Assembly: GCF_020687825.1 (NCBI RefSeq)
Contig: NZ_JAJEWP010000002.1
Span: forward strand, 124,001 to 188,000
Direction: 5' to 3'
Source: Fluctibacter halophilus
Lineage (GTDB): Bacteria; Pseudomonadota; Gammaproteobacteria; Enterobacterales; Alteromonadaceae
Length of the DNA: 64,000 nt
Shown here: one piece after another, positions 54,661-62,876 of the stretch
Position numbering within the stretch: position 1 is the stretch's first letter
How the letters are laid out: the number at the start of each line of letters is the position of its first letter
The notes under the pieces: model-generated
The model's input: the letters and a program-made list of their open reading frames with translations, nothing else
The model's database searches: none
Told to the model about the DNA's origin: nothing
Program-made: the position numbers and the translations under genes

Positions 54661-55890
54661 TCAGTGCAGGATCCGGGTTTTGATCGTCCCGTCAATCTGG
54701 GTCAGTTGCTCGAACGCGTCATCGGCATCGTCCGAGTCCACATCAATGACCACGTAACCAATGTCAGCACTGGTTTGCAGGTACTGAGCGGCAATGTTGA
54801 TGCCCTTTTCAGCAAACGCCTGGTTAATCTGGGTCAGCACGCCGGGACGGTTCTGGTGAATGTGCAGTAACCGTGACCGACCGGGGTGATCCGGCAGGGA
54901 CACTTCGGGGAAGTTAACCGCCGACAAGGTCGAGCCGTTGTCACTGTACTTGGCCAGCTTACCGGCGACTTCGATGCCGATATTTTGCTGGGCTTCCTGG
55001 GTGCTGCCGCCCACATGCGGGGTCAGGATCACGTTGTCAAATTCACGCAACGGCGAGACGAATTCTTCCTGGTTGGATTTGGGCTCGACCGGGAACACAT
55101 CGATGGCTGCGCCGTTGAGTTTGCCGCTGCGCAGTGCGTTGACCAGTGCGTCGATATCGATCACCGTGCCACGGGCCGCGTTCATCAGGATGGCGCCATC
55201 TTTCATCTGCGACAGCTCACGTTCGCCAATCATGTTCTGGGTTTGTGGCGTTTCGGGCACGTGCAGACTGATCACATCGGAGGTGGCGAGCAATTGTTGC
55301 AGGCTCTTGATCTGGGTTGCGTTACCCAGTACCAGCTTGTCCTCGATGTCGTAGAACTGCACCTGCATGCCGAGATGTTCGGCCAGGATGCTGAGTTGAG
55401 TGCCGATATGGCCGTAGCCAATGATGCCCAGGGTTTTGCCGCGCGCTTCGTAAGAGCCTTCGGCACTTTTCAGCCACTCTCCCCGATGGGCCATGGCATT
55501 TTTGCGCGGAATGCCCCGCAGCAGCAGGATCAGCTGGCCGAGTACCAGCTCAGCCACCGAACGGGTATTGGAAAACGGTGCGTTGAACACCGGAATACCG
55601 CGCTTCTGTGTGGCGGCCAAATCGACCTGATTGGTCCCGATACAGAAACAGCCCACGGCAACCAGCTTTTTCGCCGCACTGACCACCGCTTCGGTGATCT
55701 GGGTGCGTGAACGCAGGCCGATGAAGTGCACGTCAGCGACTTTTTCGATCAATTCCTCTTCAGGCAAAGACGTTTTAAGGTACTCGATGTTGGTATAGCC
55801 GTTGGACTTCAGGGTTTCCAATGCTGAGGCATGTACACCTTCGAGTAACAGAATTTTGATTTTGTCTTTGGGTAGCGACACTTTGCTCAT
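54661..55890 (-). CDS. serA: D-3-phosphoglycerate dehydrogenase
   Basis: A 409-residue NAD-dependent enzyme, the first step of serine synthesis. FHFIGLRSRTQITEAV-like VHFIGLRSRTQ, GCFCIGTNQVDL, LGIIGYGHIGTQLSILAEHLG (NAD fold) and LTPHVGGSTQEAQ with the catalytic histidine are visible. The C-terminal ACT domain (HPGRSRLLHIHQNRPGVLTQI) binds serine for feedback inhibition, making it the E. coli-type enzyme. ATG 55890 starts MSKVSLPKDKIKILLLEG; the frame opens 12 codons earlier. It lies 100 bases after rpiA. Confidence 0.96.
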   Translation of the reverse strand: MSKVSLPKDKIKILLLEGVHASALETLKSNGYTNIEYLKTSLPEEELIEKVADVHFIGLRSRTQITEAVVSAAKKLVAVGCFCIGTNQVDLAATQKRGIPVFNAPFSNTRSVAELVLGQLILLLRGIPRKNAMAHRGEWLKSAEGSYEARGKTLGIIGYGHIGTQLSILAEHLGMQVQFYDIEDKLVLGNATQIKSLQQLLATSDVISLHVPETPQTQNMIGERELSQMKDGAILMNAARGTVIDIDALVNALRSGKLNGAAIDVFPVEPKSNQEEFVSPLREFDNVILTPHVGGSTQEAQQNIGIEVAGKLAKYSDNGSTLSAVNFPEVSLPDHPGRSRLLHIHQNRPGVLTQINQAFAEKGINIAAQYLQTSADIGYVVIDVDSDDADDAFEQLTQIDGTIKTRILH

Positions 55891-55990
55891 GAGATTGACC
55901 GATTTCCTGTGTGAGATGAATGGCAAAAGACATCTGGACGTCTATTTGCCACTGAAAATAGCAGAACTCCGGTGCGGAGAAAAGCAAAAT

Positions 55991-56650
55991 TTAGCCTTGT
56001 TTGGTGATCACGCCGTTATCGGTTGCGATCAGGGCGACATCGGCGCCCCGTTGGGCAAACAATCCGTTGGTGACCACACCGACGATGGCATTGATTTTCG
56101 CTTCCAGTGCCATGGGCTCCAGAATGTGCAGGTTGTGTACATCGAGGATCACGTTGCCGTTGTCGGTGACCACGCCCTGACGGTAAACCGGGTCGCCACC
56201 GAGCTTGGCCAGCTCTCGGGCCACATAGGAGCGGGCCATCGGGATCACCTCAACCGGTAGCGGGAAGTGACCCAGGACCGGTACCAGTTTGCTGTCATCG
56301 ACGATACACACAAAAGACTTGGCCACAGCAGCAACGATTTTTTCGCGGGTCAGGGCCGCGCCACCGCCTTTGATCATGTGCATGTGCTCGGTGATTTCAT
56401 CGGCACCATCAATGTACACATCCAGCTGATCCACGCTGTTTAGTTCAAACACTTCAATACCGTGCTGCTTGAGGCGTAACGTTGATGCTTCAGAGCTGGA
56501 CACCGCTCCCACAATGCGATCTTTTTTACTGGCCAGCGCGTCGATGAAGTAATTCACCGTGGAGCCGGTGCCGACGCCGACAATGGTATCGTCTTTTACA
56601 TAGGCCAACGCGGCTTCTGCAACCTGTTGTTTTTTCTGATCCTGATTCAT
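55991..56650 (-). CDS. rpiA: Ribose-5-phosphate isomerase A
   Basis: A 219-residue enzyme, the same length as E. coli RpiA, that interconverts ribose 5-phosphate and ribulose 5-phosphate. [16 protein letters not shown] is the phosphate-binding loop, DGADEI the catalytic Asp region and [14 protein letters not shown] the Lys block. It connects the ribokinase product made nearby to the pentose phosphate pathway. The ATG 56650 is used; an in-frame ATG 12 codons upstream is at the predicted transcription start. Confidence 0.96.
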   Translation of the reverse strand: MNQDQKKQQVAEAALAYVKDDTIVGVGTGSTVNYFIDALASKKDRIVGAVSSSEASTLRLKQHGIEVFELNSVDQLDVYIDGADEITEHMHMIKGGGAALTREKIVAAVAKSFVCIVDDSKLVPVLGHFPLPVEVIPMARSYVARELAKLGGDPVYRQGVVTDNGNVILDVHNLHILEPMALEAKINAIVGVVTNGLFAQRGADVALIATDNGVITKQG

Positions 56651-56688
56651 GTCACTGATTCTTGTTGGTGAGGAGTGTAGGGACATAG

Positions 56689-56718
56689 AGTATAACTCCC
56701 TGCAGGGGATCAGGCCAA
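56689..56718 (-). promoter_or_regulatory. Putative sigma70 promoter of rpiA
   Basis: On the minus strand TTGGCC (56718-56713), an 18-base spacer and TATACT (56694-56689) lie across the end of ygfA, about 40 bases before rpiA. Confidence 0.45.
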
Positions 56719-57303
56719 TGCGCCCGTGGTGGTGATGATCTGGCTAGGGGTAACAATGGCGGCCATCGGGATGTCCCATGCTGCCATCGGCAATGCATCG
56801 GCTTGCTGACAATCGTGGGCAATACCGATAAAACGGGATTGTTCGGTATCCACTCCGGCCAGTGTGCGATCGTAGTAACCACCGCCCATGCCTAATCTGC
56901 CGCCTTGCCGGTCGAAGGCCACCAGTGGCGTGAGGATGACGTCCAAGGCATGGGTCGGGCAAATCGCCTGACAGCGTAATTGCGGTTCGGGAATACCGAA
57001 GCGATTCGCCACCATGTCGGTTTGTGGGTGATAGTCCAGAAACAGCAAATGGCCCTGACACACCGGGTGCAGTACCGGTAAATACACCGAGTGTCCCTGC
57101 TGCCACAGGTGTTGAATAAAGGGGCTTAAATCCACTTCGCCGTCGTTGCTCAGGTACGCACCGATGCGTCGGGCGTCCTTTAACAGCGGGCTTTGCAACA
57201 GTTGTTGGCACACTGCTTGTGCGGCTTGTTGCTGTTGTGCAGCAGACAATTCACGGCGGGCAGTTCTGAAGCGTTGGCGCAGGGCGTTTCGGGAGTCAGT
57301 CAC
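56710..57303 (-). CDS. ygfA: 5-formyltetrahydrofolate cyclo-ligase
   Basis: A 197-residue enzyme that converts 5-formyl-THF to 5,10-methenyl-THF using [50 protein letters not shown] (split signature with the GGGYYD phosphate loop) and IGIAHDCQQ identify it. It normally lies just after 6S RNA; here it is instead coupled to the hybrid kinase, whose last 8 bases it overlaps. In E. coli ygfA is linked to persister formation. Confidence 0.94.
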   Translation of the reverse strand: MTDSRNALRQRFRTARRELSAAQQQQAAQAVCQQLLQSPLLKDARRIGAYLSNDGEVDLSPFIQHLWQQGHSVYLPVLHPVCQGHLLFLDYHPQTDMVANRFGIPEPQLRCQAICPTHALDVILTPLVAFDRQGGRLGMGGGYYDRTLAGVDTEQSRFIGIAHDCQQADALPMAAWDIPMAAIVTPSQIITTTGALA

Positions 57304-58918
57304 CGGTGGCTGGGATCAGTTGGTTTAACGTCGCCACTAAAGTATTTTTATCCACCGGCTTTGTCAAATGGCCCTGGAACAGTACGTCGCCATCCTGGCT
57401 TGGATCCAGAAACACATCGGCCGTCAGCAACACCACCGGAATGTCCGGAAAGTGCTGGTGGATGGCCCGGGTACCGGACAGCCCATCCATGCCCGGCAAG
57501 TGCATGTCCATCATTACCAGCGCATAACGCTTGTTGGACAGCATATCCAGCGCCTGTTCCGCTTCGATGATCATGTCACATTCAAGGCCCAGGCTGTTCA
57601 GAATGGCATTGATCACTTCCTGGTTGATGGGGTTGTCTTCCACCACCAACAGCGGCAGCTCGGTCTGAAATGCCGGTTTAAAATCAGTTTGAGCGGACCG
57701 TGCCGCGCCGACGTCGACATCATCAGGGTAGGGCAGGCGAACCCGGAACAGACAGCCTGCGCCAGGTTGACTGCTGACCTGAATGTTGCCGCCAAGCAAT
57801 TCGGCCAGTGCGCGACAAATCACCAATCCCAGGCCAGTACCTTCGCGGTGGGTCTGCTTGCTGACCTGCTCAAACCGGTTGAACAGACGGGCCTGTTGCT
57901 CGGCACTCAAGCCCGGCCCCTGATCTTTAACCACCATGTCCCAATAGTCGCTGCCGGCGTAACACTGCAATTCGATGTGCCCGCCCTGGGGACTGAATTT
58001 GATCGCATTGTTGAGCAGGTTCAGGGCTATCTGGCTGAGTTTGGCTTCATCGCTGGTCACGGTGTCAGGCACCGCCGGATCAACGTGCACATTCAGTACC
58101 AGTTGCTTACGCGCCAGAGACGGCATCAACATGCCGTGCAGCTTTTCGGTCCAGGACTTTAGCTCGATGCTGGTCCACTGCACCGGCATTTTCTTGGCAT
58201 CAATGCGTTGCAACTCCAGTACCGTATCGACCAGACTCAACAGCCGCTGGCCACTGTACTCAATGCTTTCCAGGTGTTTTTGTACCTGGGATGGCAACCC
58301 GTCTGCAGTTTTCGGCTCCAGCAACAGCTGACTCAGACCAATGATGGCATTGAGTGGGGTGCGTAGCTCATGGCTGATGTCGGATAGATATTCCTGGTAA
58401 TGGCGCAGGGCCTGTTTTTGTTGGTGGTGACGACGGCGTAGCTCCAGTTGCGAGATGACCTGCCGCCCCAGAATGGCCAGCGCCTCGCGCTGGAATGCCG
58501 ACAGCTGTCGGGGCTTGTTGTCGATGGCACACAAGGTGCCGATGGCATGTCCGCTGGGTGTGATCAGGGGGGTGCCGGCGTAAAACCGGATATTGGGGTT
58601 GTCGGTTACCAAGGGGTTGTCACGAAAGCGCGGGTCCTGCAGCGTGTCTTGGACCTCGAACACCTCGTTTTGCAAGATCGCGTGAGCACAAAAGGCGATG
58701 TCCCGGGAGGTTTCATCCGCGTCCAGGCCAACCTTGGATTTAAACCACTGTCGGTCCGGGTCCACCAGGCTGATCAGGGAGATAGGTGTCTGGCAGATGT
58801 CCGACGCCAGGCGAGTCAGGTCATCGAAGTCTTTTTCTGCTTCGCTGTCCAACACATCGTAGGAATACAATGCGGCAAGGCGCTGTGCTTCATCGTCGGG
58901 TAGTCGGGCTGATTCCAT
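57296..58918 (-). CDS. Soluble GAF-domain hybrid histidine kinase with C-terminal receiver
   Basis: A 540-residue cytoplasmic sensor kinase with no membrane segment. Order: GAF domain about 25-160 (DICQTPISLISLVDPDRQWFKS, AFCAHAIL), a coiled linker, HisKA with phospho-accepting His183 (ISHELRTPLNAIIG), and HATPase about 295-405 (NNAIKFSP N box, DQGPGLS G1, GTGLGLVI G2). The receiver about 422-535 has acceptor Asp471 (MMDMHLPGMDG) and Lys520. No output domain or partner regulator is adjacent, so phosphate must pass to a remote phosphotransfer protein or the receiver acts on the kinase. The end overlaps ygfA by 8 bases. Confidence 0.9.
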   Translation of the reverse strand: MESARLPDDEAQRLAALYSYDVLDSEAEKDFDDLTRLASDICQTPISLISLVDPDRQWFKSKVGLDADETSRDIAFCAHAILQNEVFEVQDTLQDPRFRDNPLVTDNPNIRFYAGTPLITPSGHAIGTLCAIDNKPRQLSAFQREALAILGRQVISQLELRRRHHQQKQALRHYQEYLSDISHELRTPLNAIIGLSQLLLEPKTADGLPSQVQKHLESIEYSGQRLLSLVDTVLELQRIDAKKMPVQWTSIELKSWTEKLHGMLMPSLARKQLVLNVHVDPAVPDTVTSDEAKLSQIALNLLNNAIKFSPQGGHIELQCYAGSDYWDMVVKDQGPGLSAEQQARLFNRFEQVSKQTHREGTGLGLVICRALAELLGGNIQVSSQPGAGCLFRVRLPYPDDVDVGAARSAQTDFKPAFQTELPLLVVEDNPINQEVINAILNSLGLECDMIIEAEQALDMLSNKRYALVMMDMHLPGMDGLSGTRAIHQHFPDIPVVLLTADVFLDPSQDGDVLFQGHLTKPVDKNTLVATLNQLIPATGD

Positions 58919-58999
58919 GTCCTTTGGATGCTAGGGTTGTCGGCTTGTCACTAAAACGTAGTTCAAACTGACCGGAAGGTAAAATGTGCAGTGCACAGA

Positions 59000-59022
59000 G
59001 GCCGCCGACAGCGCCGGCGGCC
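59000..59022 (-). terminator. GC-rich hairpin after the nucleoside hydrolase gene
   Basis: A perfect 8-base stem (GGCCGCCG with its complement) and 7-base loop lie 7 bases past the stop. No T-tract follows directly, so it may only slow polymerase or protect the mRNA end. A 13-base palindrome TGTGCA-G-TGCACA (58985-58997) lies next to it. Confidence 0.4.
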
Positions 59023-59028
59023 GGAGAC

Positions 59029-59970
59029 TTACAGGCCGTAGGTACTGATGTACAACTCGCGCAGGGCGTCGTGATCCACATCGGTGGCGACGTTGATTTG
59101 CTGCGCTTCCAACCACAATGGGCTGGCGGTAGTACCCTCTGGCGCGACCATGGTCTGACCGCGGTTAAGGGGATCCGTTGCTACCCGGGCGTGGCCACGG
59201 GTCAGTCGGAATAACTCCGGTTTGATCAACCAGGCCAGGGGCATCGCATCGTGGAAAAAGCACACACGGTCGTCACGGTTTTGCGAGTAGAAGTCCATAT
59301 AGAACTGTGCGGATTCTTTCACGAAGCCACCCAGTTTAGGGTTCTTTTCGGCCAGGGTGTCGAGGAAGTCCGGTGTGAACGGTACTGCGTTGGTCACGTC
59401 CAGACCAAACATGGTCAGATCCCAGTCAGCACCGAACACAATCTCTGCCGCGTGGGCATCGTTCCAGATGTTGGCTTCGGCTACCGGGGTCACATTGCCC
59501 GGTACAAACGCGGCACCACCCATAATGGCAACGCCCTTGACCAGTTTGGGCAGGTTAGGCTCAAGGCGCAATGCCAGTGCCAGGTTGCCCAACGGGCCGA
59601 TGGCGACCAGGGTGATTTCACCGGGGTGCTGGCGTGCCATATCAACGATAAATTGCGCCGAACTGCGCGGGTCCAACGGTGTGTCGGATGCCGGAAAGCC
59701 TATGTTGCCGAAGCCGTCATCGCCGTGCACAAAGTGAGCGTAGGTGGACTCCGGGCCTACCCACGGCATGCCAACACCCTGGGTGACCGGAATGTCCTGT
59801 CCGGCGAAGTCACACAAGGTACGGGCGTTGCGGGCTGACATGGTCACTGGCACGTTACCGTAGACGGTGGTTAAACCGAGCACCTCGATATCCGGCGACT
59901 GAAAAGCAAAGAAGATCGCCATTGCATCATCGATGCCTGGGTCCGTATCAAGAATGATTTTATGGGTCAT
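59029..59970 (-). CDS. Inosine/uridine-preferring nucleoside hydrolase
   Basis: A 313-residue enzyme that splits the N-glycosidic bond of ribonucleosides to base and ribose. The calcium site DTDPGIDDAMA (Asp8, 10, 14, 15) is at the N-terminus; VAIGPLGNLALALR and EANIWNDAHAAEIVF are the other family blocks, and GLDVTNAVPF follows. No signal peptide. It starts 25 bases after the ribokinase stop: hydrolase releases ribose and ribokinase phosphorylates it, with rpiA further along. Purine or pyrimidine preference cannot be read from sequence alone. Confidence 0.93.
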   Translation of the reverse strand: MTHKIILDTDPGIDDAMAIFFAFQSPDIEVLGLTTVYGNVPVTMSARNARTLCDFAGQDIPVTQGVGMPWVGPESTYAHFVHGDDGFGNIGFPASDTPLDPRSSAQFIVDMARQHPGEITLVAIGPLGNLALALRLEPNLPKLVKGVAIMGGAAFVPGNVTPVAEANIWNDAHAAEIVFGADWDLTMFGLDVTNAVPFTPDFLDTLAEKNPKLGGFVKESAQFYMDFYSQNRDDRVCFFHDAMPLAWLIKPELFRLTRGHARVATDPLNRGQTMVAPEGTTASPLWLEAQQINVATDVDHDALRELYISTYGL

Positions 59971-59995
59971 AATAAACTCGTTGTGTTAGGCGCCG

Positions 59996-60886
59996 TTACT
60001 GGCGTTGTAAGAAGGCATCGACGTCTTGTGCATCGGGAATGGATTGGGCTGCGCCCACTCGGGTGACCGCCAGTGCAGAGGCTGCACAGGCGCGTCGCAA
60101 GGCATGTTCCGCCGAACCACGGTAGGTGTATTCGGACAAAAAGAAGCCGATGAAGGTATCGCCTGCGGCGGTGGTATCCACGGCTTCCACCACAAAGGCG
60201 GGCATTTCCAGGGTCTCTTCACCGCGTAGCATGCGCACGCCGGCCTTACCCAGGGTAATGATAACTTCGGCATGGGCCCAGTCTTTGCGGAAATAGGCTT
60301 CAATGTCGGCAAGGTCGCTGCAGCCGGAGATTTCCGCCGCCTCGACTTCGTTCACGATCAGCAAATCGATGCAGTCGTGGGGCAGGGATTTGACCGACTC
60401 GGTCATCGGCGCCGGGTTAAAGGCTACTTTGAGGGATTTTTCCCGCGCCTGACTGAGGACGGCATCGATGTTACTGGTTTCGTTCTGGGTCAATACCCAG
60501 TCGTTTGGCTGGGCATCATCCAGCGCACGCAGAATGTCTTTGTCATCGATGGCCTGATTGGCACCGCCGAACAACACGATGGCGTTCTCGCCACTGGGGG
60601 TGACCTGAATGATGGCGTGGCCGGTCGGGATGTCGGTGCAATCGACAAACTTACAGTCGATGCCGTGTTTGATCATGGCCTGTTTGAACTGGGCGTCGGA
60701 CTCGTGAATTTTGCCCACGTGGCGCACATTGGTACCGGCCTTGGCCAGCGCGATAGACTGGTTGGCACCTTTGCCGCCCAACAGCTGTTGGTAGTCGGTG
60801 GAGGCCAGGGTTTCACCGGGCTGCACAAAATGATCCACCTGGTACACGTGATCGATGTTGATCGACCCGAAATTAATCACTGCCAT
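59996..60886 (-). CDS. rbsK: Ribokinase (PfkB family)
   Basis: A 296-residue sugar kinase. FGSINIDHVYQVDHFVQPGET is the N-terminal signature, GGKGANQSIALAKAG the substrate loop, FNPAPM a ribokinase-type strand and DTTAAGDTFIGFFL the catalytic DTxxAGD motif. Ribose is the likely substrate, as the downstream nucleoside hydrolase yields ribose. ATG 60886 begins MAVINFGSINIDHV; an upstream TTG seven codons earlier is less likely. No ribose transporter or RbsR gene is present. Other PfkB sugars cannot be excluded. Confidence 0.88.
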   Translation of the reverse strand: MAVINFGSINIDHVYQVDHFVQPGETLASTDYQQLLGGKGANQSIALAKAGTNVRHVGKIHESDAQFKQAMIKHGIDCKFVDCTDIPTGHAIIQVTPSGENAIVLFGGANQAIDDKDILRALDDAQPNDWVLTQNETSNIDAVLSQAREKSLKVAFNPAPMTESVKSLPHDCIDLLIVNEVEAAEISGCSDLADIEAYFRKDWAHAEVIITLGKAGVRMLRGEETLEMPAFVVEAVDTTAAGDTFIGFFLSEYTYRGSAEHALRRACAASALAVTRVGAAQSIPDAQDVDAFLQRQ

Positions 60887-61044
60887 AATAGGATGTTTCC
60901 AAAGCAAACTTGTTGAAGTCTAGTCGAGATAAACGGCGTTGACGGGCAAACGGTTGGTGTTTTCCCTGGCGTTCGTCGACCGACATAATTCTGGATACCG
61001 CTTGTTTAACATATCGACTGGAAAAAGAGAACCGCCACAAGGTA

Positions 61045-61070
61045 AAAACCTGACCAATGGGTCAGGTTTT
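61045..61070 (-). terminator. Intrinsic terminator after the small unknown gene
   Basis: An 11-base perfect stem (AAAACCTGACC with its complement) with 4-base loop lies 14 bases past the stop of the 61084-61518 gene, with a T-tract on the minus strand. Confidence 0.85.
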
Positions 61071-61083
61071 ATTTTCGTGCAGG

Positions 61084-61518
61084 TCAGTGGCTAAACCAGG
61101 ATTTGATCGTTGCCATTACACCTGAGGGGGGTTCATAGGGGGTGTCATCGGCGCGGAAAATGCGCATTGAGATGGTGGCGCCATGTCCCCATGGCCACCA
61201 TGCCAGCATGATGTCCTGGCAGCCGGGTTCGTCGCTGACCATCAGTAACTGCTTTTTATCCAGACGGGCGAAATCATGGGCGCGATGGCGCACTTCCGGC
61301 GGAGCCTGTCGAATGGTTTTGTTGTCCCACTGGCGTTTGAAAAACTGCTTCACCGTCATCAGCACCTGCTGCTCGTGGTCCACCGAAAATTCTGCCAACA
61401 GCGCATTGTAGTGCTTGTCCCACTGCCAGTAGACACGGTTGTCCAATGCATCCCGCAGGGGCGCTGTGGATTCAAATATCAGTTCTTTGGTGGCTGGATT
61501 GTCGTTCATTGTCATCAT
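61084..61518 (-). CDS. Hypothetical protein of unknown family
   Basis: A 144-residue protein I do not recognise. It has no signal peptide or membrane segment. It is rich in Trp and charged residues: VYWQWDKHYNALLAEFSVDHEQQVL, then a HDFARLDKKQLLMVSDEPG strand and IMLAWWPWGHGATISMRIF. It looks like a small soluble alpha/beta domain. ATG could be 61518 or a codon or three later; the ribosome site is weak. It has its own terminator and lies alone between the ribokinase operon and 6S RNA. Codon use looks like its neighbours, so there is no sign of recent transfer. Confidence 0.6.
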   Translation of the reverse strand: MMTMNDNPATKELIFESTAPLRDALDNRVYWQWDKHYNALLAEFSVDHEQQVLMTVKQFFKRQWDNKTIRQAPPEVRHRAHDFARLDKKQLLMVSDEPGCQDIMLAWWPWGHGATISMRIFRADDTPYEPPSGVMATIKSWFSH

Positions 61519-61693
61519 TATTGTTCAATCCGGGCGACACACGTCGGCCAGTTCTTCGGTTCCCAAAGCCATATCGGCAAAACAAAGCAAAAATTAAACC
61601 ATGGAATAAAAATTATTTAAATCAGTAAGTTAATATTATTGATAACCAGAGGGAACGGGAAGGCGTTAAAAAAACTGACAGTGTGAAGAAAGG

Positions 61694-61877
61694 GTGCCTC
61701 CCAAAGTGCCGCTGTACAGCGTTCGCCCGTGAACCGAAAAGTTCAGGGCGGAAACATCATCACTGCCGCAGGCTTCTCGGTACAGTGCCGAGCTTGCACA
61801 AAAGCAGTGGAGTCAGTTTCCTTAGATTAAAGCATCGGCCAGGGACATGACTGCACTGGCAAACACCCCAGGAGGCA
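61694..61877 (-). ncRNA. ssrS: 6S RNA
   Basis: About 184 bases, the length of E. coli 6S RNA. The ends pair: TGCCTCC at the 5' end with GGAGGCA at the 3' end. The hallmark CUCGG hairpin followed by CCGAGAAGCCU is present on the minus strand around 61780-61800. The central open bubble that mimics an open promoter fits between the arms. It lies downstream of zapA, the conserved location. 6S RNA binds sigma70-RNA polymerase in stationary phase. TACTAT (61886-61881) sits at -10 distance from the 5' end. The usual downstream neighbour ygfA is 4.4 kb away. The remaining gap 61519-61693 shows nothing I can name. Confidence 0.88.
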
Positions 61878-61917
61878 TTGATAGTAACTGCGAGGTTAGT
61901 GTACCACGGATCAGCCG

Positions 61918-62148
61918 TTAATCGGATGACTCGTCGTTGTCTGTAGACAATTCCTGATGACACATGTTCAACGCGGTCATCATTATAATATCTTCTCGGG
62001 CGGTTAAACCAGCCTTGCGTTGGGTCTGTTGCAACCGTTCGTTCAAGAGTTGAGCACTGCGCTGTAGTGCCTGCTCCTGACCTGCAGGGCATCGCACCCG
62101 GTAGGGCTTGCCCAGTAAACGGATGGTTTGCATGTGACTCGACGACAT
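61918..62148 (-). CDS. zapA: Cell division protein ZapA
   Basis: A 76-residue protein that cross-links FtsZ filaments. LGKPYRVRCPAGQEQALQRSAQLLNERLQQTQRKAG is the N-terminal fold and AREDIIMMTALNMCHQEL is the start of the coiled-coil helix. At 76 residues it is shorter than E. coli ZapA (about 109), lacking much of the C-terminal coiled coil, as in some other gammaproteobacteria. The ATG at 62148 or five codons later may be used. It is divergent from ygfB and upstream of 6S RNA. Confidence 0.9.
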   Translation of the reverse strand: MSSSHMQTIRLLGKPYRVRCPAGQEQALQRSAQLLNERLQQTQRKAGLTAREDIIMMTALNMCHQELSTDNDESSD

Positions 62149-62291
62149 GGGCGCGAGAACGTGAGTGAATGGTCTGGCGACTATACCGTGCTGGCTTGGA
62201 TGGGTTCAAGTCAGATATGGGCAAGGGCCGCCGACAGTGGTAGCATGGGCAGCAGTGAAACACCTCGGTTCAACAGTGAAGAGACAAGCCA

Positions 62292-62864
62292 TTGACTTCA
62301 TCTAACGCGCTCAGCTTTGAGACCCTTTCTACCTTATTGCAACAACACAATATCAGCTCCGATGCGGCCGAAATACAGGGGATCCTGTGTGGCATGCTGT
62401 CTGGCGGTATGCCGCTGGAAACCCGTGACTGGCTGGAGCCGCTGTCTGATGTGGTAAACCAGAACGAGCCTTTCGACCCGGCGGTAAAAAGTGCCATCGT
62501 CAACCTGTTTGATCTGACCTGCCAGCAGATGCTCGACACCGATTTCGCCCTGGCCCTGTGTTTGCCGGACGATGCCGCACCGATCAATGACCGTGGCCGC
62601 GCCCTGATCCATTGGGTACAGGGGTTCATGCTCGGTTTCGGTCTGCACCAGGCGGATTTGACCCGCTGCTCCGAGGATGTGAAAGAAGGGCTGAACGATT
62701 TTGCCGAGATTTCCCGTATGGATGAAGACATGCCCGCCGACGAAGAGGCAGAACAGGCCTTGTTTGAGGTGGCCGAGTACGTACGCATGACCTGTCTGTT
62801 ATGTTTCAACGAGCTGGGGCGCTCTGCCGCCAGTGAGCAACAGACTCCCAAGACCATGCACTGA
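62292..62864 (+). CDS. ygfB: UPF0149 family protein YgfB
   Basis: A 190-residue soluble helical protein. Key blocks are EIQGILCGMLSGG, LPDDAAPINDRGRALIHWVQGFMLGFGL and EDVKEGLNDFAEISRMDED, all characteristic of UPF0149. A TTG start is chosen because no ATG or GTG lies upstream of the conserved region. In Pseudomonas aeruginosa YgfB represses the ampDh3 amidase through AlpA and so affects beta-lactam resistance; whether it does so here is unknown. It is followed 12 bases later by pepP. Confidence 0.92.
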   Translation: MTSSNALSFETLSTLLQQHNISSDAAEIQGILCGMLSGGMPLETRDWLEPLSDVVNQNEPFDPAVKSAIVNLFDLTCQQMLDTDFALALCLPDDAAPINDRGRALIHWVQGFMLGFGLHQADLTRCSEDVKEGLNDFAEISRMDEDMPADEEAEQALFEVAEYVRMTCLLCFNELGRSAASEQQTPKTMH

Positions 62865-62876
62865 GGAAACGGCGGT

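Noticed and set aside
61760-62263. 167-codon minus-strand frame across 6S RNA and zapA
   Set aside because: It overlaps ZapA in another frame and runs through the structured 6S RNA; no homology visible.
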